NCBI RefSeq assembly: GCF_900169165.1
Contig: NZ_FXYY01000010.1
Location: 62,001 to 126,000, forward strand
Direction of reading: 5' to 3'
Length of the DNA: 64,000 nt
From: Brevibacterium linens ATCC 9172
GTDB taxonomy: Bacteria; Actinomycetota; Actinomycetes; Actinomycetales; Brevibacteriaceae
Below are positions 33,884 through 42,463 of this stretch, piece by piece (the stretch's first letter is position 1; every line of letters begins with the position of its first letter). The notes beneath the pieces were generated by a model. The model searched no databases. It was given only the letters and a program-made list of their open reading frames with translations, and had not been told where the DNA came from. The position numbers and the translations under genes are program-made.

Positions 33884-34987
33884 TCAGCGGGCCTGTGACA
33901 GTCCGGTGAAGCTCTGCCCGTGAGGACCGGTCAGGGCGAGAGCTCGGCCGTCGACGCTGAGCACGAATCGCCCATCGGGCTCAATCCCGAGTGTCTCGAG
34001 TTGCGCGCGAGTGTCAGGGAGGACTCCGGCTCCCTCATTGCTGATCCATACGACGTCGTCGCGTGATTGCATGAGGGCGGCGAAGCGGGCACGTGCCTCG
34101 GCATCGACATAGGCGAGCACCGCACTGTGGAAGACGACCGGCTGGGTTCCGGAGGGCACTTCGGCGAGCAGAGATTCGACGGTCTCAAGCAGGTCGCCGC
34201 GGACGAGGTGCGGGGGATCGGCAGCTGCAATCGAGGCGGCGGCGAGGAGGCGCGCCCGTCTCGCCTCATGCTCCGGCCAGATCAGCGACGTCAGCCATTC
34301 CCGCTGGTCAGCGTCGGTGATATCGAGAGGATTGAGATCGACTCCGGCCCGCCACGCCACCTCGGGGAGGTCTTCCGGCACCGTGGTGTTCGCCAGTGCG
34401 CATTCGAGCAGGACCGGGCTCGGACCCTCTGGCGGGTCGAGCGTCACCGACTGCTCGAACTTCGCACCGGACGTCCCGGGAGCAGAACGATCGGTGGCAA
34501 CTGCGCCTCCGTGAGCGGTCCGATCGTCGGCTGCGGTGCGTTCGGCCGCCTCGGTGACGGTGAATCTGTAGCTGTAGCGGTCGGGATCGAGGCACAGACC
34601 CGCCGAGGCTCCGACCTCGATGAGCGCAAGCGGTCCGGGGATCTGCGCGAGCACCGGCAGCAGCGTGGCGCAGCGGCCGGCCTCGTTCGTCTGCGTGGAC
34701 CGGGCGAGCATGAACTCCCGGATGTCGTCCCAGTGTTCGAGCAGCCACGATCGCAGCTGAGCATAGGAACCCTCGCCCGCACCGAGGTGGCGCGCCGCTG
34801 CGAAGAGGAGGTTGGCTTGGCGCTTCGGTCGGGGCAGTTCGAGCAGGAGCGAGATGACCGCGTCGTCCGCGGCCACTCCCTCGGCCCACATGGCGTAGAT
34901 CGGGGAGGTGCCGGCCGCTTCGAGGCGGGCGAACGTGCCGTAGTAGTCGCGCAGTGTCTCGGCCTCGAGCTCGGTCATCGGCTGCAC
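33884..34987 (-). CDS. DUF2332-family protein (COG4427-like)
   Basis: 367 aa. Motifs: LRDYYGTFARLEAAGTSPIY at the N-terminus, LLPVLAQIPGPLALIEVGASAGLCL (about 110-135, a methyltransferase-like nucleotide loop), RAGVDLNPLDITD and VVFHSAVLAYVD, all familiar from DUF2332. Biochemical role unknown; the VGASAGL loop suggests a Rossmann-like fold binding a cofactor. The GTG at 34985-34987 is chosen because AGGGGAG lies about 5 nt upstream; ATG 34978 or GTG 35020 are alternatives. The gene lies between the two 95-bp repeats. Confidence 0.83.
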   Translation of the reverse strand: MQPMTELEAETLRDYYGTFARLEAAGTSPIYAMWAEGVAADDAVISLLLELPRPKRQANLLFAAARHLGAGEGSYAQLRSWLLEHWDDIREFMLARSTQTNEAGRCATLLPVLAQIPGPLALIEVGASAGLCLDPDRYSYRFTVTEAAERTAADDRTAHGGAVATDRSAPGTSGAKFEQSVTLDPPEGPSPVLLECALANTTVPEDLPEVAWRAGVDLNPLDITDADQREWLTSLIWPEHEARRARLLAAASIAAADPPHLVRGDLLETVESLLAEVPSGTQPVVFHSAVLAYVDAEARARFAALMQSRDDVVWISNEGAGVLPDTRAQLETLGIEPDGRFVLSVDGRALALTGPHGQSFTGLSQAR

Positions 34988-35060
34988 TGCGGCTCCCCTT
35001 CGCAATCGGGTTGTCTGCACTCATCGTAACCGTGTCGCCGCAGCTGCACTCGCAACCGGA

Positions 35061-35155
35061 CAGCGCAACAACTGCTTCAAAGTGTGTGCGCCCAGCATTT
35101 GCGTTAAGCGTTTGCACGTTGAACCAGCTGGTGTGCACGTGGGCGCGGATTCGGC
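35061..35155. repeat. 95-bp direct repeat, copy B
   Basis: Second copy, about 94% identical to 33754-33848, same orientation. Here the central palindrome is a perfect ACCAGCTGGT. It lies in a 358-bp gene-free gap (34988-35345) between the DUF2332 gene and the divergent MFS gene. The rest of the gap (35156-35345) holds no protein I can support; promoters for both genes should be there. A strong GAAGGAGAT site precedes the MFS gene. Confidence 0.9.
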
Positions 35156-35345
35156 GCGGCGTCCCGGTATTCGGTACTTTCGGCGTGAACTCTAGGTCAG
35201 CCGTCTGCACTGTCGTAGTGTGTTGCCGTAGTGCGCTGGCTGCCGCGCCGATGCACCCGCAGCGAACCGCTGTCGCACGTCCGCGGCACGAGTCCGCGCC
35301 ACCGCTGAGCCACCACAGTGGCCCGACCTGATCGAAGGAGATCCC

Positions 35346-36710
35346 ATGTCATCCGAGGTGAGCCCGCCGACCAGCGGACAGACCCCCGCCGATTCGGCTC
35401 TCGAGAAGAGGACCCTGCGCAAGGTTCTCATCCGCCTCATCCCGTTCATCATCGCGATGTACTTCATCAACTACCTCGACCGGACGAACCTCGGCATCGC
35501 CGGACCCGGCGGCATGAACGAAGACCTCGCGATGAACGCGACCCAATTCGGGTTTGCGGCAGGCATCTTCTTCTTCGGCTACCTCATCCTCGAGGTGCCC
35601 TCCAACCTGGCCCTGCACAGATTCGGCGCCCGCATCTGGCTCGCCCGCATTCTCATCAGCTGGGGCATCGTCGCGGCCGCCATGGCCTTCGTGCCCAACC
35701 ACGGATGGCTCTACGTGCTGCGGTTCCTCCTCGGCGTCGCCGAGGCTGGATTCTTCCCCGGCATCATCCTCTACCTCACCTACTGGTTCCCGACCTCGAT
35801 GCGCGCCCGGGCAACCGCCCTGTTCATGCTCGCGATTCCGATGTCGAGCGTCATCGGCACGCCCCTGTCCTCGTGGCTGATCTCCAGCGGAAACGCGATC
35901 TTCGAGAACTTCGCCGGCTGGCGCTTCATGTTCATCATCGAAGGCGTTCCGGCCGTGCTGCTGGGCATCATGTGCATCTTCTACCTCACCGACCACCCGC
36001 GCGACGCGAAATGGCTGAGCTCCGAAGAACGCAACTGGCTGCAGGCGACGATGGACGCCGAGGAGAGGAGCAAGGAAGAGACCTTCCACTACCCGGTCCG
36101 CCGCTCCCTGCTCCAGCCGCGCGTGTGGGCACTGTCCTTCGTCTACTTCGGCATGGTCTACGGCCTCTATGCCATGAGCTTCTTCCTGCCGACGATCATC
36201 TCCGGGTTCCAGGAGACCTTCGGTGTCGAGTACTCGATCGTCGAGATCGGCTTCATCACGGCCGTCCCCTATGTCTTCGGCGCCTTGGCCATGTACTTCT
36301 GGTCCCGCCACGGCGACCGCACCGGTGAGCGAGTCTGGCACGTGGCCCTGCCGCTGTTCGTCGGCGGAGTCACGATCCCGATCGCGCTCTACCTGTCCTC
36401 ACCGTTCACCACGATGATCGCCGTGACCATCACCTGCATGGCCATCTGCGCGGCCCTGCCGACGTTCTGGCCGTTGCCGCAGACCTTCCTCGCCGGCGCC
36501 GGTGCCGCCGCAGGTCTGGCGCTCATCAACTCGCTGGGCAACTCGTCCGGGTTCTTCGCCCCCTACATCACCGGTTGGCTCGCTGACCTCACCGGCACTC
36601 AGAACGCCGGCATGTGGGTCGTCGGAGCGGTCATGGTGGCCGCCGGAATCGTCACCCTCATCCTCAAGGCGGCGCCCGCACCCGATAGTGTGAAATCCCC
36701 GTCGAACTGA
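35346..36710 (+). CDS. MFS transporter, anion:cation symporter (ACS) family
   Basis: 454 aa, 12 helices. YFINYLDRTNLGIAGPGGMNEDL in helix 1/loop and GVAEAGFFPGIILYLTYWFP in helix 4 are signatures of the ACS family (GarP/phthalate/tartrate-type transporters) that import carboxylates. AGGAGAT lies 5 nt before the ATG. Nine bp before the GlcD-like dehydrogenase gene, which suggests import of a 2-hydroxy acid for oxidation by that enzyme. Confidence 0.92.
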   Translation: MSSEVSPPTSGQTPADSALEKRTLRKVLIRLIPFIIAMYFINYLDRTNLGIAGPGGMNEDLAMNATQFGFAAGIFFFGYLILEVPSNLALHRFGARIWLARILISWGIVAAAMAFVPNHGWLYVLRFLLGVAEAGFFPGIILYLTYWFPTSMRARATALFMLAIPMSSVIGTPLSSWLISSGNAIFENFAGWRFMFIIEGVPAVLLGIMCIFYLTDHPRDAKWLSSEERNWLQATMDAEERSKEETFHYPVRRSLLQPRVWALSFVYFGMVYGLYAMSFFLPTIISGFQETFGVEYSIVEIGFITAVPYVFGALAMYFWSRHGDRTGERVWHVALPLFVGGVTIPIALYLSSPFTTMIAVTITCMAICAALPTFWPLPQTFLAGAGAAAGLALINSLGNSSGFFAPYITGWLADLTGTQNAGMWVVGAVMVAAGIVTLILKAAPAPDSVKSPSN

Positions 36711-36719
36711 GGAGCCTCC

Positions 36720-38135
36720 TTGTCCACTGCCACACCATCGGAAACCGTCCAGTTCACCGACCTCATCGCCCGACTGAGCCCGGGCGCGCTGACCACGGAC
36801 CCCGATGTCATCGACGCCCACTCCAGCGACGAAGCCCTGTTCTGTCCGCGGGAAGGGGCGATCGCCCTGGTCAGGGCCGCCTCGGCGGAAGACGTCCAAG
36901 AGGTCATGCGGTTCGCCAGCGCACATCGGGTGCCGGTCGTCCCGCAGGGGGCTCGGTCCGGGATCTCGGGCGGCGCGAACGCCTCACCAGGGGCGATCCT
37001 GCTCAACGTGTCGAAGATGAAGGACGTCGTGGCAGTCAACGAGGCTGAACGCCTCGTCACCGTCCAGCCGGGCATCATCAACCAGGATCTCAAGGACCAC
37101 CTCGCACCGTTCGGACTGTCCTACCCGCCGGATCCGGGGTCGGTGGCCCTGTCCTCGATCGGCGGAAACATCGCGACGAACGCCGGCGGACTCTGCTGCG
37201 TTAAATATGGTGTGACCAGGGATTATGTCCGCTCACTCAAGGTCGTTCTGGCCGACGGGTCCATCACCACGCTCGGCCCGCAGACGGCCAAGGGCGTGGC
37301 CGGGCTCGATATGCGTCACCTCTTCATCGGCTCCGAAGGCACCCTGGGCATCGTCGTCGAGGCGACGCTGCGCCTCGTGCCCGCCCTGCCCGAGCCGTTC
37401 ACCGCGATCGCGACCTTCCCGGATGAGCGCAGCGGACTGCAGACCGTCGCCGACTTCATGGCCGACGGCGGGGTGCCGAGCCTGTTCGAATTCCTCGACG
37501 GGGCAAGCCTGCGCATGCTCAACGACTACGGCGACTTCGGCCTCGACGGTGACGCCGGTTCGATGCTCATCATGCAGGTCGACGACAACCCGACCGATGC
37601 GGAAGCTGCAATGTCGGCCTTCACCGAGGTGGCCCAGCGCTGCGGTGCCCTCGACGTCGCGTACTCCGACGACCCGAGCGACTCCGCGGCACTCATCGCC
37701 GCGCGGCGGATGATCCAGCCGGCCTATGAGAAGTTCGCCACCGCCCACGGTGGCGGTCAGCTGCTCGACGATGTGTGCCTGCCGCGCACCGCCGTGCCCG
37801 AGTTCTGCGACCGGCTGGCCGAGCTGCGGTCATCATCCGGGCTCGAGATCGCCCTCGTTGCCCACGCCGGTGACGGCAATATGCACCCGTCGGTGTTCTT
37901 CGATTCCTCGGACGCGGTCGAGACGGGGAGGGCCGAGGACGTGTTCGCAGAGATCATGCGCGTGGGCCTCGAACTCGGCGGCACGATCACCGGCGAACAC
38001 GGGGTCGGGTTCCTCAAGCGGGCCTGGCTGCCGAACGAACTCGACGAAGGGTCACGACGGATCCAGATGGCTGTCAAGAACGCGCTCGACCCGCTGGGCA
38101 TCCTCAACCCGGGCAAGATGCTCGCCGAGATCTGA
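36720..38135 (+). CDS. FAD-linked 2-hydroxyacid dehydrogenase, GlcD-like
   Basis: 471 aa, PCMH/VAO-type flavoprotein. FAD motifs VVPQGARSGISGGAN (about 72-86), PPDPGSVALSSIGGNIATNAGG and GSEGTLGIVVEATL; C-terminal oxidase domain with LVAHAGDGNMHP (metal/substrate site) and GTITGEHGVGFLKR. Oxidises a D-2-hydroxy acid (glycolate, lactate, 2-hydroxyglutarate or similar), passing electrons onward. Starts at TTG 36720 with GAGGAG 5 nt upstream. Forms an operon with the ACS transporter. Confidence 0.92.
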   Translation: MSTATPSETVQFTDLIARLSPGALTTDPDVIDAHSSDEALFCPREGAIALVRAASAEDVQEVMRFASAHRVPVVPQGARSGISGGANASPGAILLNVSKMKDVVAVNEAERLVTVQPGIINQDLKDHLAPFGLSYPPDPGSVALSSIGGNIATNAGGLCCVKYGVTRDYVRSLKVVLADGSITTLGPQTAKGVAGLDMRHLFIGSEGTLGIVVEATLRLVPALPEPFTAIATFPDERSGLQTVADFMADGGVPSLFEFLDGASLRMLNDYGDFGLDGDAGSMLIMQVDDNPTDAEAAMSAFTEVAQRCGALDVAYSDDPSDSAALIAARRMIQPAYEKFATAHGGGQLLDDVCLPRTAVPEFCDRLAELRSSSGLEIALVAHAGDGNMHPSVFFDSSDAVETGRAEDVFAEIMRVGLELGGTITGEHGVGFLKRAWLPNELDEGSRRIQMAVKNALDPLGILNPGKMLAEI

Positions 38136-38189
38136 GGGCAGCCGGGCCGCCGTCGTAGGGCGCATGTGCCGGCTCGCGCCCCAAAAGCG

Positions 38190-38214
38190 GAGGGGCTCGG
38201 CCGTCTGGCCCCTC
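38190..38214. terminator. Weak hairpin between convergent genes
   Basis: GAGGGGC (38190-38196) pairs with GCCCCTC (38208-38214), following CCAAAAG. Lies in the 80-bp gap between the GlcD-like gene and the end of the LysR gene; no U-tract. Confidence 0.4.
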
Positions 38215-38215
38215 G

Positions 38216-39100
38216 TCAGCTGGTGGCGAGTTCGCACAAGGCCGTGACCGCATCCTCGATGAGGTCCTGCTGCGGGTGGCCCGGATCGCTGATCGCGTGG
38301 ATGAAGCGGATCGGTTCGGGCGCTGCCAGCGGGATGATGGCCACCCCGGGTGGCAGGGGTTCGACACCGAGCCGAGGCAGCAGAGTCAGACCCAGGCCCC
38401 GACTGACCATGTGCAGGGCCGTGACGAAGCTGTGCGCTTCGTGTTTGAAGTGCACTCGCACTCCCGCGCGGGAGCAGGCGTCGAAGAGAATCGTCCGGCA
38501 CGGGCCGTCCCCGGTGTCATTGTCGATCCAGGGGTATCTCTCCAGCTCACTGAGGCTCACCCCCGCACGATCGGCCAGCGGATGGTCATCCGGCACCGCG
38601 ACCACATACGGATCCGCGGTGAGGAAGTGCCCCTTCACCTGCGGTGGAAACTCGGGGTTCTTCGATTCCGAGATGATCACCTGCAGATCGGAGTGGAACT
38701 CGTTCCACGGCCCCTCAGCCAGATTGAGCTGCACCGTGACGTCGGGGTGGCGGTTCTCGAGATAGACGACGAGTTCCGGCAGCCACCGAGTCCCCGCCGT
38801 CGCGAAATACCCGATCGACAGGCGTCCGATTCGATTCTCATGCAGCTCCGAGATGCGCTGCCCGAGGCGCCCGGAACTCTCGAGCACGGAGTCCACGTCA
38901 GACATGATCGCCCCACCGGTGTCGGTCAGGCACAGACCGCGTCCCTGTCGCTGGAAGAGCGTCAGCCCCGTCTCCTGTTCGAGGAGTTTGAGGTGATGGC
39001 TGACTGCGGACGGGGAGAGGTCGAGATGCTGCGCTGCGGAACGGACTGACCCGGTGAGTGCGACCGATTTGAACGTTTTCAGATGCGCGACGTTGTACAC
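38216..39100 (-). CDS. LysR-family transcriptional regulator
   Basis: 294 aa. N-terminal winged helix-turn-helix HLKTFKSVALTGSVRSAAQHLDLSPSAVSHHLKLLEQETG in pattern (residues 6-45), then the two-lobed effector domain (IGRLSIGYFATAGTRWLPELV, VAVPDDHPLADR, SRGLGLTLLPRLG). Divergent from the EamA exporter across an 82-bp gap with an inverted repeat, so that gene is the likely target. It converges on the GlcD operon, which it may also sense, but position alone does not show this. Confidence 0.93.
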   Translation of the reverse strand: MYNVAHLKTFKSVALTGSVRSAAQHLDLSPSAVSHHLKLLEQETGLTLFQRQGRGLCLTDTGGAIMSDVDSVLESSGRLGQRISELHENRIGRLSIGYFATAGTRWLPELVVYLENRHPDVTVQLNLAEGPWNEFHSDLQVIISESKNPEFPPQVKGHFLTADPYVVAVPDDHPLADRAGVSLSELERYPWIDNDTGDGPCRTILFDACSRAGVRVHFKHEAHSFVTALHMVSRGLGLTLLPRLGVEPLPPGVAIIPLAAPEPIRFIHAISDPGHPQQDLIEDAVTALCELATS

Positions 39101-39109
39101 AGTTGAACC

Positions 39110-39126
39110 GTACGCATATCACGTAC
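39110..39126. promoter_or_regulatory. LysR-type inverted repeat GTACG-N7-CGTAC
   Basis: Perfect 5-bp arms with a 7-nt spacer, in the gap between the divergent LysR and EamA genes, 10 bp from the LysR start. Size and place fit a LysR binding/autoregulation site. Confidence 0.5.
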
Positions 39127-39182
39127 AGTCGTGCAATTGTGTGCGCTTTTCTTTCATCGTGAAGAGACGAATAATCATCCTT

Positions 39183-40148
39183 ATGAACAGATCAGCGCTC
39201 AGTACTCCAGTCGCGAGTCCCAGTCCCCGACAGATGACGGCTCCCCGCGTCCTCCCGTGGATCGCTGCCCTGCTCACCATGACCTTCTGGGCGTCATCCT
39301 TCGTCGTCATCCGCGATGCCGGCGAAGCGTTCTCGCCCGGTCCGATGGCGCTGCTGCGGGGCGCGGCCGCAGCCGTGGTGCTCTCCGTCTGGATGCTCTT
39401 CCGCCGCCCGAGGTTCCCCTCCGGCAAGGTCGTCTGGCTGATCCTAGCCCTCTGGGGCATCGCCTGGTTCTCCGCCTACGTCGTCGTCCTCAACGCCGCA
39501 GAGCGGTCGATCGATGCCGGAACCGCCTCGATGATCGTCAATATCGCACCGCTCATCATCGCCGTCTTCGCCGGCCTCGTCTTCGGAGAGGGGCTGCCGA
39601 AGCGTCTGCTCATCGGCATCTTCGTCTCCCTGCTCGGCATCGGGATGATCACGGCAGCCAGCTTCACCGGCTTCTTCACGGTCGGCGGTCTTATCCTCAG
39701 CCTCGTTGCCGCGGTGCTCTACGCAGCCTGCGTGCTGCTGCAGAAGCACTTCCTGTCCGGGGAGGACTCGGTGACCGTCACCTGGATGGGAATCCTCATC
39801 GGTGCACTCGTCAGTCTCGTCTTCGCCCCCGGCCTCATCGACGAGGTGGCCGCGGCACCCATCGAGATGACGCTTCAGGTCGTCTACCTGGGCGTCGTTC
39901 CGACCGCTATCGCCTTCAATCTCTGGGGATATGCGCTGAAGTTCCTGCCGGCGGGACTGCTCAGTTCGTCGAGCCTCCTCGTCCCCGCCATCGTCGTGGT
40001 GATGGCCTGGCTCGTTCTCGGGGAGGTTCCGCCTCCGCTGGCAGCGCTCGGCGGTGTGCTCTGCCTGGGAGGTGCGGCCACTGCGATCGGGCCGCAGATC
40101 GTGCGGGCTCTGCGGCGGTCACCGGCTCAGGCCCAGCTTCAGGCCTGA
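39183..40148 (+). CDS. EamA/DMT-family transporter (RhaT/YdcZ-type exporter)
   Basis: 321 aa, ten predicted helices in two EamA halves. TFWASSFVVIRDAGEAFSPGPMALLRG in the first half and VVYLGVVPTAIAFNLWGYALKFLPAG in the second are classic DMT signatures. Such proteins export amino acids or metabolites. ATG 39183 gives a normal cytosolic N-terminus; the upstream frame runs into the promoter and is not used. Divergent from the LysR gene. Confidence 0.9.
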   Translation: MNRSALSTPVASPSPRQMTAPRVLPWIAALLTMTFWASSFVVIRDAGEAFSPGPMALLRGAAAAVVLSVWMLFRRPRFPSGKVVWLILALWGIAWFSAYVVVLNAAERSIDAGTASMIVNIAPLIIAVFAGLVFGEGLPKRLLIGIFVSLLGIGMITAASFTGFFTVGGLILSLVAAVLYAACVLLQKHFLSGEDSVTVTWMGILIGALVSLVFAPGLIDEVAAAPIEMTLQVVYLGVVPTAIAFNLWGYALKFLPAGLLSSSSLLVPAIVVVMAWLVLGEVPPPLAALGGVLCLGGAATAIGPQIVRALRRSPAQAQLQA

Positions 40149-40209
40149 ACTCAGGGTTAGCTTCAGCCTTGGTATCGGCCCAAGTCCCACTCCTAGCGGT
40201 GACCGCGGC

Positions 40210-41229
40210 TCAGCCTTCGGCCTTGCCCTGACGCCAGTAGCCCATGAACGCGATCTGCTTGCGGTCGACTCCGACTTCCTGGACGAGGTAGCGGCGCAGA
40301 CGTTTGACCGGCCCGGCCTCACCGGCGATCCAGGCATAGAAGGGACGCTCGTCCTTCTCTGTGGCACTCGAACTTCCCTGAGCCGCCTCGGTGAGGGCCG
40401 CGGGAACATCCCAGAGGATCTCCTCGTCGATGTTGACGTCGTCGAGTTCTCGGGCCGGACCATCTGTGGTGCCCGCTGACCCTGCCGATCCGGCTCCGAC
40501 CTCGGCGGGGATCCGGGTCTCCGAACGGACCGCCTCGCGGACGGCGGGTTCGAGCAGCTGTCCGAATTCGGCCTCCCCGCGCGGCAGCCATTCGATCTCG
40601 AAGCCTGCGGGAGCAGTCATGTCGATGATGTCCTCGGCGCTGGGGACCTCGAGAACGGCTTTCCCTCGGGCCCGGCTGTCCTTGAGCGAATCGAGGATCG
40701 AGGCGATGGCGGGTACGGCGGTCTCGTCGCCGGCGAGCAGGATCTGGTGGGCATCGCCGGGGGCGAATTCGATCCCGGCGCACGGAGTCTCCGAAGTGCG
40801 GGAGGGGCCGATGATGTGGAGACGGTGCCCCACCTCGGCGGCCTCGGCCCATTCGGCTGCCGGGCCCGAATGGCCGTGCTCATCGGTGTGGAGGACCATG
40901 TCGATGACGAGTCGGCGGTCGGCATCGTTCCATTCGCGCACGGTGTAGGTGCGCATCGCACCGCGCTCCTCGGGGCTGACCTGCAGCCAGGCCTGGTACC
41001 AGGACACCCCGGCGGCTTCCTGCTCGGTGAGGAATGCCGGCAGATCGAACTTCGGTGCGGCGGAGCGTTGAGGCGGGATGACGAGTTTGATCCGCAGATC
41101 ACGAGGGTGGGTGTTCGGGCCGAAGTCTTCGAGTCCCGCACCCCCGAACGTCACCCGACGGAAGGACGGGCTGAGATCGTCGACGGCGAGGACCTCTGCT
41201 TCGAAGGCGCCGATGGGGGCTCGTGACAC
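40210..41229 (-). CDS. Siderophore-interacting protein, FAD-dependent ferric-siderophore reductase (ViuB/SIP)
   Basis: 339 aa. FAD-binding domain with FRRVTFGGAGLEDF and RTYTVREWN (flavin-binding RxYT), then the NAD(P)H domain with ILLAGDETAVPAIASIL, and the C-terminal FYAWIAGEAGPVKRLRRYL signature of SIP proteins. Reduces Fe(III) in imported siderophore in the cytosol. An acidic insert (about 245-285) separates the last motifs. Divergent from a siderophore-binding lipoprotein across an iron box. Confidence 0.93.
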   Translation of the reverse strand: MSRAPIGAFEAEVLAVDDLSPSFRRVTFGGAGLEDFGPNTHPRDLRIKLVIPPQRSAAPKFDLPAFLTEQEAAGVSWYQAWLQVSPEERGAMRTYTVREWNDADRRLVIDMVLHTDEHGHSGPAAEWAEAAEVGHRLHIIGPSRTSETPCAGIEFAPGDAHQILLAGDETAVPAIASILDSLKDSRARGKAVLEVPSAEDIIDMTAPAGFEIEWLPRGEAEFGQLLEPAVREAVRSETRIPAEVGAGSAGSAGTTDGPARELDDVNIDEEILWDVPAALTEAAQGSSSATEKDERPFYAWIAGEAGPVKRLRRYLVQEVGVDRKQIAFMGYWRQGKAEG

Positions 41230-41251
41230 TGATACTCCTTCGCATCCTCAG

Positions 41252-41265
41252 CGACCACGTGGTCG
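41252..41265. repeat. 14-bp perfect palindrome, siderophore divergon
   Basis: CGACCACGTGGTCG, 23 bp upstream of the SIP gene start. It lies 6 bp from the first copy of the 16-bp palindrome and could fold with it in the SIP leader. Confidence 0.7.
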
Positions 41266-41271
41266 TGAGGT

Positions 41272-41287
41272 CGTCCCCGCGGGGACG
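41272..41287. repeat. 16-bp perfect palindrome, copy 1
   Basis: CGTCCCCGCGGGGACG, identical to 41418-41433. Lies 43 bp upstream of the SIP gene start on the SIP side of the iron box. As RNA it would be a GC-only hairpin in the SIP leader. Confidence 0.85.
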
Positions 41288-41351
41288 CGTTCTGTTCGTG
41301 TGTGCAGCTGTCGTGGAAGACGGAACATCCGCAACGCTACTCTACTCTAAT

Positions 41352-41370
41352 TTAGTAAGGCTAGCCTTTC
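41352..41370. promoter_or_regulatory. DtxR/IdeR-type iron box
   Basis: TTAGTAAGGCTAGCCTTTC closely follows the 19-bp DtxR/IdeR consensus (TTAGGTTAGCCTAACCTAA), with the central AGGCTAGCCT perfectly palindromic. It lies between the divergent siderophore reductase and binding-protein genes and should shut both off when iron is plentiful. Adjoining A/T-rich sequence (41341-41351) probably holds promoter elements. Confidence 0.88.
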
Positions 41371-41417
41371 CAAATAATGCTACGGTGGTCCCGGCGTCAC
41401 TACAGGCGCACCAATTC

Positions 41418-41433
41418 CGTCCCCGCGGGGACG
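41418..41433. repeat. 16-bp perfect palindrome, copy 2
   Basis: Second identical copy of CGTCCCCGCGGGGACG, 18 bp before the start of the siderophore-binding lipoprotein gene and overlapping the likely upstream edge of its ribosome site (GAAAGG at about 41440). Confidence 0.85.
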
Positions 41434-41451
41434 CTCACCGAAAGGCTCTCG

Positions 41452-42432
41452 ATGCGTCGTCGTCAGCTTCTTGCCCTGTCAGTGCTCGCCCCGTTCGCCC
41501 TCGTCGCCTGCCGGGGCGAGGCCGACGGTGAGGCGGGAAGCGGTGCTTCCGGTGCTACTGACAGCGCCCCGAACTTCAGGTATTCGCCGGAAGGATATGA
41601 CGGACTGACGATCGAACTCGACCGTCCGGCGAAGCGCATCGCCGCGGACTTCTATTCGGCGGCCGGCCTTGCGCAGTACGGAATCACGCCGGTCGCGGTC
41701 TTCGGCTTCGGACAGAACGAATCCCCCGGCAAGGCCTTCGACCAAGATGGCGTCGAGGTCGTGGGCACCGATATGGAACTCGATATCGAAGCCCTCGCCG
41801 TCGCCGAGCCGGACATCCTCGTCGCCTACGGCAATGAGACCGGCGACGGGTGGACGTGGTGGGACGAGAAGGTGAAGGGCCAGGTCAGCGAGCTCGTGCC
41901 CTTCGTCCCGGTCAAACTCGGCGGGCAGAGTCCCGACGCGATGTTCGCCCAGTATGCGGCCATCGCGAAGGCACTGGGCAAGGACACGGAGACCGGCGAT
42001 ATCGCGGACAAGCGCAAGGCCTTCGATGACGCTCGAGCACGCATCCGCACTGTGGCGAAGAAGCAGGACGATCTGACAGTTCTGCTGGCGAACTTCACCG
42101 CAGAGATCAACTACACCTCGAACTCCCTGGGCATCGCCGAGATGCTCACCGAAGATGGGCTCACCCTCGTCGGACCCGACGCCACGGGAGACAGCAGCTG
42201 GGCCGAAGTCTCCTGGGAGAAGATGTCGGACTACCCGGCCGACGTCGTCCTCGTCCACGACGCCTCGACCGACTACGAGGACAATCCGGTCTACAGACGA
42301 CTGCCCGCAGTCGAGGCAGGACAGCTGGGCACCTGGGACGACAAACGCGCCTACACCTATGACGGCTACGCGACATGGCTGAACGAACTCGCCGATGTCC
42401 TCGAATCCGCGAAGAAGATCGTCAAGAACTGA
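41452..42432 (+). CDS. Iron-siderophore ABC transporter substrate-binding lipoprotein
   Basis: 326 aa. Lipoprotein signal MRRRQLLALSVLAPFALVAC with the lipid-bearing Cys20, then a Gly/Ser/Ala linker and a FepB/FhuD-like binding domain (RIAADFYSAAGLAQYGITPVAVF, DIEALAVAEPDILVAYG). Binds ferric siderophore outside the membrane. ATG 41452 puts the signal in place. Its permease and ATPase genes are not in this window. Iron control through the box at 41352-41370. Confidence 0.92.
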   Translation: MRRRQLLALSVLAPFALVACRGEADGEAGSGASGATDSAPNFRYSPEGYDGLTIELDRPAKRIAADFYSAAGLAQYGITPVAVFGFGQNESPGKAFDQDGVEVVGTDMELDIEALAVAEPDILVAYGNETGDGWTWWDEKVKGQVSELVPFVPVKLGGQSPDAMFAQYAAIAKALGKDTETGDIADKRKAFDDARARIRTVAKKQDDLTVLLANFTAEINYTSNSLGIAEMLTEDGLTLVGPDATGDSSWAEVSWEKMSDYPADVVLVHDASTDYEDNPVYRRLPAVEAGQLGTWDDKRAYTYDGYATWLNELADVLESAKKIVKN

Positions 42433-42463
42433 GGCCCGCACCCTGCCGGGCTACGATCGGTGC

